Positions 1 through 4,715 of a DNA stretch of 6,484 nt are shown piece by piece (within the stretch, counting starts at the first letter, position 1; each line of letters opens with the position of its first letter). The notes under the pieces were generated by a model. That model ran no database searches. It saw only the letters and a program-made list of their open reading frames with translations, and was not told where the DNA came from. The position numbers were made by a program, and so were the translations under genes. The stretch comes from Faecalicoccus sp. (lineage in GTDB: Bacteria > Bacillota_I > Bacilli_A > Erysipelotrichales > Erysipelotrichaceae): positions 1 to 6,484 of the forward strand of contig JAGAWH010000145.1 in the NCBI GenBank assembly GCA_017941505.1, given 5' to 3'.

Positions 1-8
1 CGCCATTG

Positions 9-29
9 CCTGAGCTCACTCAGGTTTTT
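9..29 (+). terminator. Rightward intrinsic terminator at the left edge
   Basis: A perfect 6-bp stem (CCTGAG 9-14 with CTCAGG 19-24, loop CTCA) is followed at once by TTTTT (25-29). The T-tract lies on the plus-strand side, so the hairpin best terminates a rightward transcript from a gene left of the window. Read leftward, the same hairpin is followed by CAATGGCG, which lacks a U-tract. It sits only 5 bp beyond the stop codon of the leftward surface-protein gene, so it may also act as a 3' end structure for that gene, but less convincingly. The stem is short, so the call is moderate. Confidence 0.6.
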
Positions 30-34
30 ATATG

Positions 35-2080
35 TCAATTCATTCGATAATATTCCATATAGCGAAGTGTTCTAGGAGCACCATAGGTAATCAAATATCC
101 ATTTAAATGTGTTTCTTCTTCAAAGTTAGGATCCAAGATATAGATTTGATCATCAATCACTACCTCACACCAGGAATGCGGCATTTCTCCTTCTTCGGTC
201 ATATAATTGCCGGCGATTTGATGAATATCATATCCCATTAATGCACCCATTTCATAAATGGCTGCCGCAAAGGCATAACAGTTTCCCCGGTTATTTTCGA
301 AAAGGAACTGAGCATACCAATCGGAACCTAAAGATGGTTCTACAGGGAGTGTTAAATAGCGGTTATTCTGTACGATCCAGTCATAACCGGCTCTAAGAGT
401 CCAGCCAACCGAATTTAAAATATTTCGCGCATATTCCATCGCAAGCGATGTATAAGCCCTTCCATCCGGTCCAAGCGTTCTTCCATCGACAATTCGATTG
501 GTAATCATATGTCCATCTTCAAAGTAATAATCATAGCCATTGATTTTCTGCCAGGCTTCGGCTAAATTCTCCTGAACATAATAAGTATCGTTTTCACCAT
601 AAGTAACAGTACTTAATACACCCTCTTTATGTTTATCACGCAGGGTAATCTCAATGGCTTCAACGGCTCTGTTTTGACCGGTTGTTCCTGTATACATCCC
701 GTTGCTTACCCAATCCAGCCAGCCAAGGCCGCCTACATGAACACGATAGAAGATATCATAGAGCGATGCGATATTATCGCTTAACTTAATTTGAATGGCT
801 TCCAGCGGTGTAGATTCACCGGTTGTTCCGCTCATTTCATTCTGTGTACGCCATGAATCTTCCCATTGATTGATCGAATTGTAGGATTTGTATAATACCT
901 GACCTCCTACATTATTTAAAGTAATCTTTAAAGCTTCAATTCCAAGTCCTCTTCCGGTAGTACCTGCCGTTTGAGCTTCATTTACGCTATCCATCCAGCC
1001 AATGGTGGAAACATGAGCCTCATAAGTTAACGTGTTAACTAAAAAGGCATTATCTCCTGCTTCAGGAGCTGTTTCATATTTGCTGATTAATTGAAGCTGA
1101 ATCGCTTCGATCTGCTGTCCATAGCCAAGTGTACCGGCAGCGTTATCGCTGCATGTCCAGCCCTGCCATCCCACATTAGAGGAGTGTACCCGATAATATA
1201 TATCATAATGGTTAGCCATTTCTCCTGTTAAGCGAACCTTAATGGCTTCTATCGATTTAGATTCTCCCGTTGTTCCTGAATCTGCACCATTGGATACATA
1301 ATCCTGCCAGCCAATTCCTTTGACATAGCTGGAATATTCAATATTTCCATCATATTGGGCGTTATCGAGATTTATCCGAACAGCTTCTATTCCGTTGCCC
1401 TGCCCTGTTGTACCGGATTGATTGCCTTCATTGACAGGACTCATCCAGCCAATGGTGGCTACATGGCTCTGGTAGGTTAGGCCATTGCCGATAAAGGCAT
1501 CTTTTTCAGATACAGGAGCATCCATGCCTTTTTTCTGAAGCAGGATCTTAAGAGCCTCCATCCGTTTGCCATATCCTGCAGAACCGCTGGATTGGTCATT
1601 GTATGCCCATCCAAGCCAGCCGTAGTCGGCAATATGAGCCTGATAGTAAATGTCGTAATCATTGGCAAGATCACCGGTTAAACGAATCTTTACAGCTTCG
1701 ATCTGCAGACTTTTGCCGGTTGTACCGGTCATTTGGGAAGAGGATACATAATCCGTCCAGCCGATATTTTCTACATGGCTTGCATATTCGATATCCCCCG
1801 TATAATCACCGGGATCTAAATCAATAGTTAAAGCCTCCATTTGAAGCGACTCACCTTCCGTTCCGGTCATTTCTCCGTTTTCTACCGGATCCATATCACC
1901 GATGGTAGATACATGAGAATAATAGGTTATTGTCGGCTCTGATGCTTCTTCTGATTCGCCCGCTGTTTCTGTTTGAACTTCATCTATGACTTCTGTTTCA
2001 TCGGCATAAACCTGTAAACCCGCAAAGCCTAAAAAACAGAAGGCAGATAGTACAATTCCGGTTTTTATCGTATTTCGCAT
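35..2080 (-). CDS. Secreted ChW-repeat protein with C-terminal transglutaminase-like domain
   Basis: A 681-residue predicted secreted surface protein. Residues 1-26 form a signal peptide (basic MRNTIK, hydrophobic core, likely signal-peptidase-I cut after VYA-26). An acidic linker (27-49) follows. Residues 51-487 hold nine ChW repeats, recognised by xHVxxIGW, GTTG and IEAIxIxL. Residues about 498-541 (WQKINGYDYYFEDG) resemble a single glucan/choline-type wall-binding unit. The C-terminal part is a transglutaminase/protease-like fold with a complete candidate triad: Cys601 in RGNCYAFA, His635 in PHSWCEV and Asp650 in LDPNF. ChW repeats are known from clostridial surface proteins and are thought to mediate surface or carbohydrate binding. 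Cross-linking or peptide/amide hydrolysis of an envelope or host substrate is inference. The ATG is supported by AGGGGAG (2087-2093) six bases upstream. There is no LPXTG motif or transmembrane anchor, so retention would rest on the repeats. The gene has its own promoter, and the frame is intact. Confidence 0.9.
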   Translation of the reverse strand: MRNTIKTGIVLSAFCFLGFAGLQVYADETEVIDEVQTETAGESEEASEPTITYYSHVSTIGDMDPVENGEMTGTEGESLQMEALTIDLDPGDYTGDIEYASHVENIGWTDYVSSSQMTGTTGKSLQIEAVKIRLTGDLANDYDIYYQAHIADYGWLGWAYNDQSSGSAGYGKRMEALKILLQKKGMDAPVSEKDAFIGNGLTYQSHVATIGWMSPVNEGNQSGTTGQGNGIEAVRINLDNAQYDGNIEYSSYVKGIGWQDYVSNGADSGTTGESKSIEAIKVRLTGEMANHYDIYYRVHSSNVGWQGWTCSDNAAGTLGYGQQIEAIQLQLISKYETAPEAGDNAFLVNTLTYEAHVSTIGWMDSVNEAQTAGTTGRGLGIEALKITLNNVGGQVLYKSYNSINQWEDSWRTQNEMSGTTGESTPLEAIQIKLSDNIASLYDIFYRVHVGGLGWLDWVSNGMYTGTTGQNRAVEAIEITLRDKHKEGVLSTVTYGENDTYYVQENLAEAWQKINGYDYYFEDGHMITNRIVDGRTLGPDGRAYTSLAMEYARNILNSVGWTLRAGYDWIVQNNRYLTLPVEPSLGSDWYAQFLFENNRGNCYAFAAAIYEMGALMGYDIHQIAGNYMTEEGEMPHSWCEVVIDDQIYILDPNFEEETHLNGYLITYGAPRTLRYMEYYRMN
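620..1930 (-). repeat. Nine ChW repeats as three ABC super-repeats, 450-bp period
   Basis: Within the surface-protein gene the nine repeats fall into three types in fixed order. Type A begins xTYxxHVxTIGWM (residues 51, 201, 351). Type B begins IEYxSxVxxIGW and ends RLTGxxAxxYD (97, 247, 395). Type C begins IYYRxHxxxxGWxxW (144, 294, 443). The first two C units end in a linker of the form APxxxxxAF. Triplets span residues 51-200, 201-350 and 351-487, so the first two periods are exactly 150 residues. DNA shows the same spacing: CATCCAGCCAATGGTGG starts at 992 and again at 1442, with a diverged copy at 1892. This indicates duplication of a three-repeat block rather than of single repeats. A1 has Asp62 where A2 and A3 have Trp, and B3 has INQW instead of IGW. 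Confidence 0.9.
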
Positions 2081-2110
2081 ACTTTACTCCCCTTTTTGTC
2101 AAGTATCGCA

Positions 2111-2138
2111 ATTATAACATATGTATTTAATTTGAAAA
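2111..2138 (-). promoter_or_regulatory. Promoter of the ChW-transglutaminase gene
   Basis: On the minus strand a perfect TATAAT (2116-2111) is preceded by TG one base upstream (TGTTATAAT, an extended -10). Sixteen bases further upstream is TTTTCA (2138-2133), a 4/6 match to the -35 consensus. Transcription would start near 2104, giving a leader of about 24 nt that contains AGGGGAG (2093-2087). The promoter begins only a few bases after the T-tract of the preceding terminator, so this gene is likely expressed independently of the degV pair. Confidence 0.75.
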
Positions 2139-2142
2139 GATT

Positions 2143-2169
2143 AAAAAAAAGAATCGTATAAACGATTCT
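2143..2169 (-). terminator. Intrinsic terminator of the degV pair
   Basis: Read on the minus strand, AGAATCGT (2169-2162), loop TTAT and ACGATTCT (2157-2150) form a perfect 8-bp stem followed by an unbroken T run (2149-2143), then AATC. Three of the eight pairs are G-C, so the stem is modest, but the T-tract is good. The first two bases of the stem are the last two bases of the TAG stop codon (2170-2168) of the downstream degV-family gene, so a ribosome at the stop codon would cover part of the hairpin. Confidence 0.75.
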
Positions 2170-3022
2170 ATGCGTTTGGGTTAAATACCTGTAAAGCTAA
2201 ACAGCCAAGTCCTGTGTGAACACCTACTGTTGACACTAGATCAATAATCTGAACTTTTGCCCCTTCAATAGCCGCTTCAATGCGCTTGGCATATTCTTTT
2301 GCCGGTTCGAGGGCATCTACATGAGCCAGGATAAATGTATAGTCTTTGTTTACGCCTTTATTGATGATGGTATCAATTACTCTTTCCTGAGCTCTTGTCA
2401 TCGTACGAACTTTTGCCATAACATCGACTCTGCCACTGGTACTTTTATCTAAGTGTAATACCGGGCGGATTTTTAATAATCCTGCTAATAAGGCAGCTGC
2501 CGGTGTTAAGCGGCCGCCGCGAACCATATGCTGCAGATCCTCAAAAATTAAGATGGTATCGGCACTTTCCGAAATTCGATTCAACTTTTCAATAATCTGT
2601 TCCATGGTATATTGGCCCGATTCCCACATATCCTTTGCCGTTTGTATGCAGCAGGCTTCCACCACTGCTGTAACATATGTATCCACACCGTAATATTTCA
2701 AACCTACCTGAGAGGCTACCATTTCCATCGCATCGAGTGCTCCCGAAAGGCCGCGGCAGATAGGTACACAGAATACCGTATCGTATCCTTCGTCTTTAAT
2801 CTGCTCGAAACATTCTTCAATTAATCCAAGCTTAGGAAGCGAAGTTTTCATGACCTTTTTATTGTGCAGTTCACGAATCACTGTATCATGATCAATCGTT
2901 ACGCCCTCATCATAGGATACACCATCACATTCAATCTGAAGCGGAAGACAGTAAATACCTCTTTCCTTCCAGTACCCGGCACTCATGCCGGTTCCGGAGT
3001 CTGTCACAAACGCAACTTTCAT
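2168..3022 (-). CDS. DegV family fatty-acid-binding protein, second gene of the pair
   Basis: A 284-residue cytosolic protein of usual DegV/FakB length. Family landmarks in order are TDSG (7-10), TSLP (60-63), CRGLSGA (89-95), VRGGRLT (167-173), LKIRPVL (183-189) and HTGLG (269-273). Proteins of this family bind one long-chain fatty acid in a buried pocket. In staphylococci the FakB members present it to the kinase FakA for acyl-phosphate formation and phospholipid synthesis. That this protein works with such a kinase is inference; no kinase gene is in the window. The usual SSGLSGT box, intact in the neighbour, reads CRGLSGA here, so ligand choice may differ. Its ATG lies one base after the stop codon of the upstream paralogue. 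Its ribosome binding site AAAAGGAG (3039-3032) lies in the last codons of that gene, nine bases before the ATG, which suggests translational coupling. Confidence 0.93.
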   Translation of the reverse strand: MKVAFVTDSGTGMSAGYWKERGIYCLPLQIECDGVSYDEGVTIDHDTVIRELHNKKVMKTSLPKLGLIEECFEQIKDEGYDTVFCVPICRGLSGALDAMEMVASQVGLKYYGVDTYVTAVVEACCIQTAKDMWESGQYTMEQIIEKLNRISESADTILIFEDLQHMVRGGRLTPAAALLAGLLKIRPVLHLDKSTSGRVDVMAKVRTMTRAQERVIDTIINKGVNKDYTFILAHVDALEPAKEYAKRIEAAIEGAKVQIIDLVSTVGVHTGLGCLALQVFNPNA

Positions 3023-3023
3023 A

Positions 3024-3890
3024 TTAATCCGCTCCTTTTACCTTTTTAATATACTGTACGCCAACGGCACCAAGACCGGTATGTGCGGCAATAACTGCAT
3101 ATATCGGTTCAAAGGAAATCGTTACATCCGGTCCAAAGGCATTCATGTATTCTTCCTTTGCGATGTCTCTATTTTCTTTTGCGTTAGAATCAAGAATGAT
3201 CAAATGATAATCTTCCGGATTCTTTACGCCCTTTTCGATCTGTCTGCAGGCTTTCTTGATTGCCTTAGACATGGTTCTTACTTTATCAAACAAACCAACT
3301 TTACCCTCGGTATTTTTTGATACTACAAGAATAGGTTTAATTTTCAACATTCCTGCCAATTTAGCTGCCATCGGAGTTAATCGGCCGCCGCGAACTAAAT
3401 GATTCAAATCTTCGCAAACTAAGAAGCCCTCTGAGTTATCCACCGCATCCTGTAAACGGTGAATGATGCGTTCCGGTTGATATCCCTTTTCTACCAATTT
3501 ATTCGCTGCCAGAGCTAAGTATCTCTGTACACCTAAAGTGGTATAAATATCTAAAGTATGAACTTTAACACCATGCCATTTACCGGAAGCCTGTACCGCT
3601 TCATTGGTTCCCGATAATCCACTGGATAAGGTAATCAGAATCACATCTGTGATTCCTTCTTCTTTATATTGTTCAAACATATCTTCAATCATACCTAAAG
3701 GAGGCATGCTGGTCTGCGGAAGATATCCTTTTTCAATCAGATCATATAATTCTTCTATTTCCAGATCGACACCATCCAGATAGGTTTTATCATTCACAAT
3801 AACCTGCAGAGGTAAAAAACCAATATTTAATGCATCGGCTTCTTTTTTTGTAATGCCTCCGCCACTGTCAGTAACAACCTTGACTTTCAT
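3024..3890 (-). CDS. DegV family fatty-acid-binding protein, first gene of the pair
   Basis: A 288-residue cytosolic protein of the DegV/FakB family with all the boxes close to consensus: TDSG (7-10), TSMP (60-63), SSGLSGT (89-95), VRGGRLT (166-172), LKIKPIL (182-188) and HTGLG (270-274). The Thr-Ser box, the Ser-rich box and the C-terminal His lie around the fatty-acid carboxylate in characterised members. The expected role is to bind a free fatty acid and offer it to a FakA-type kinase; the exact chain preference cannot be read from sequence. It is the promoter-proximal gene of a two-gene operon. The start is supported by AAAGGAG (3906-3900) nine bases before the ATG and a strong promoter just upstream. 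It has the more canonical ligand box of the two and is clearly paralogous to the next gene. The frame is intact. Confidence 0.95.
   Translation of the reverse strand: MKVKVVTDSGGGITKKEADALNIGFLPLQVIVNDKTYLDGVDLEIEELYDLIEKGYLPQTSMPPLGMIEDMFEQYKEEGITDVILITLSSGLSGTNEAVQASGKWHGVKVHTLDIYTTLGVQRYLALAANKLVEKGYQPERIIHRLQDAVDNSEGFLVCEDLNHLVRGGRLTPMAAKLAGMLKIKPILVVSKNTEGKVGLFDKVRTMSKAIKKACRQIEKGVKNPEDYHLIILDSNAKENRDIAKEEYMNAFGPDVTISFEPIYAVIAAHTGLGAVGVQYIKKVKGAD
3032..3039 (-). promoter_or_regulatory. Ribosome binding site inside the upstream degV-family gene
   Basis: AAAAGGAG on the minus strand lies within the last codons of the first degV-family gene (KGAD end) and is nine bases from the ATG (3022-3020) of the second. 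The stop codon TAA (3026-3024) and that ATG are separated by one base. This fixes the start of the second gene and supports a shared transcript with coupled translation. Confidence 0.8.
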
Positions 3891-3917
3891 AATCTTCTAC
3901 TCCTTTACCCACGTTTT

Positions 3918-3946
3918 ATCCTATCACGATTTTCGCAGTTTCTCAA
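3918..3946 (-). promoter_or_regulatory. Promoter of the degV-family operon
   Basis: On the minus strand TTGAGA (3946-3941, 5/6 to consensus), a 17-bp spacer and TAGGAT (3923-3918, 4/6) form a sigma-A-type promoter. TG one base before the -10 makes it an extended -10 (TGATAGGAT). The predicted start near 3911 leaves a leader of about 20 nt containing AAAGGAG. There is no room for a riboswitch or leader peptide, so any control should act at initiation. Confidence 0.75.
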
Positions 3947-3956
3947 TTGAATGACT
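3937..3956. promoter_or_regulatory. Candidate dyad operator in the divergent region
   Basis: An interrupted palindrome AGT-N3-TCAATTGA-N3-ACT is centred between 3946 and 3947. The inner eight bases are a perfect palindrome and the outer triplets also match, giving 14 of 20 symmetric positions. It covers the whole -35 box of the leftward promoter and ends about 22 bp before the rightward -10 box, so a bound protein could affect both operons. It does not match an operator I can name, and short AT-rich palindromes arise by chance, hence low confidence. Confidence 0.3.
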
Positions 3957-3978
3957 TCCTGTAAATTCTTTAAGGGGT

Positions 3979-3984
3979 TATAAT
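3979..3984 (+). promoter_or_regulatory. -10 box for the ABC transporter operon
   Basis: A perfect TATAAT lies 26 bp before the ATG at 4011. Transcription would start near 3991, giving a leader of about 20 nt with AGGAG (4000-4004) six bases before the ATG. No good -35 box stands at the right distance: TTCCTG (3956-3961) at 17 bp is poor, and TTGAAT (3947-3952) is too far away. The promoter may therefore be weak or need an activator. The -10 is part of the 10-bp palindrome TATAATTATA. Confidence 0.55.
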
Positions 3985-4010
3985 TATACAAATATCAATA
4001 GGAGTTTTAT

Positions 4011-4715
4011 ATGTCAGATTTTATTCAATTTGAAGATGTAAAAAAAATATATACTATGGGTGAAGTACAAATCCACGCATTAGACGGCGTGTCTTTTTCC
4101 ATTGATCAGGGAGAATTTGTGATTATTGCCGGTGCCAGCGGTGCCGGTAAAAGTACCATCTTAAACCTGCTTGGCGGTATGGATTCCGTTAGTGAGGGAA
4201 AGATTATTGTCGATGGCAATGAAATCAGCCGCTACAACGAAAGAGAGATGACTTATTACCGCCGTTATGATGTAGGCTTTGTGTTTCAGTTCTACAACCT
4301 CGTACAAAATCTGACTTTAAAAGAAAATGTAGAACTGGCCACCCAGATTACTAAGAATCCTTTAGATATTGAAGAAACGATACGATCTGTCGGATTAGAG
4401 GAAAGAATGGATAATTTCCCAAGCCAGTTATCCGGAGGGGAGCAGCAGCGTGTTGCGATTGCCCGGGCTCTGGCTAAAAACCCTAAACTACTTTTATGCG
4501 ATGAACCCACCGGTGCCCTGGATTATAAAACAGGCAAACAGGTATTAAAGGTTCTTCAAAATACCTGTCAAACCCAGCGTAAAACCGTCATTGTGATTAC
4601 CCACAATCTGGCACTGACACCGATGGGAGACAAAGTCATTAAGGTAAGAAGCGGTAAAATCGAAAGTGTGGAAATCAACAAAAATCCGATGGATGTGGAT
4701 TTGATTGAATACTGA
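4011..4715 (+). CDS. ABC transporter ATP-binding protein, LolD/MacB type
   Basis: A 234-residue ATPase that would sit on the cytoplasmic face of the membrane and power the permease encoded next. All nucleotide-binding motifs are present: Walker [10 protein letters not shown] (41-49), Q-loop Gln93 in VFQFYNL, signature LSGGEQQR (140-147), Walker B LLLCDEP (160-166, with Asp164 and catalytic Glu165), D-loop GALD (168-171) and switch His198 in ITHN. The ILNLLGGMD and [12 protein letters not shown] segments are typical of the LolD/MacB/BceA group. That group works with FtsX-like permeases in lipoprotein, peptide or antibiotic export or in mechanotransmission across the envelope. The substrate is unknown. 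AGGAG six bases upstream supports the ATG. Its TGA overlaps the permease start codon (TGATG), so the two subunits should be made together. Confidence 0.95.
   Translation: MSDFIQFEDVKKIYTMGEVQIHALDGVSFSIDQGEFVIIAGASGAGKSTILNLLGGMDSVSEGKIIVDGNEISRYNEREMTYYRRYDVGFVFQFYNLVQNLTLKENVELATQITKNPLDIEETIRSVGLEERMDNFPSQLSGGEQQRVAIARALAKNPKLLLCDEPTGALDYKTGKQVLKVLQNTCQTQRKTVIVITHNLALTPMGDKVIKVRSGKIESVEINKNPMDVDLIEY

Noticed and set aside
1603..1827. Plus-strand open frame of 74 codons inside the ChW gene
   Set aside because: It lies antisense to the repetitive part of a convincing secreted protein, has no ribosome binding site I can see, and its product resembles nothing.
620..1930. Regularly spaced DNA repeats as a possible CRISPR or tandem satellite
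   Set aside because: The period is 450 bp and the copies encode ChW repeats in frame; there are no short identical repeats with unique spacers.
2020..2080. Lipoprotein signal (Cys15 in the hydrophobic core)
   Set aside because: LSAFC does not fit a lipobox at the end of the hydrophobic core, and a normal signal-peptidase-I site (VYA before DE) follows.
2097..2102. Perfect TTGACA on the minus strand just before the ChW gene
   Set aside because: It lies within the predicted leader, and there is no room for a -10 box before the ATG at 2080; the TATAAT at 2116-2111 is the better promoter.
2985..3320. Plus-strand open frame of 111 codons across the junction of the degV-family genes
   Set aside because: It is antisense to two strongly supported genes with conserved family motifs and their coupled ribosome binding site; it is a shadow frame.
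4292..4510. Minus-strand open frame inside the ABC ATPase gene
   Set aside because: It covers the signature and Walker B coding region of an intact ATPase; chance open frame.
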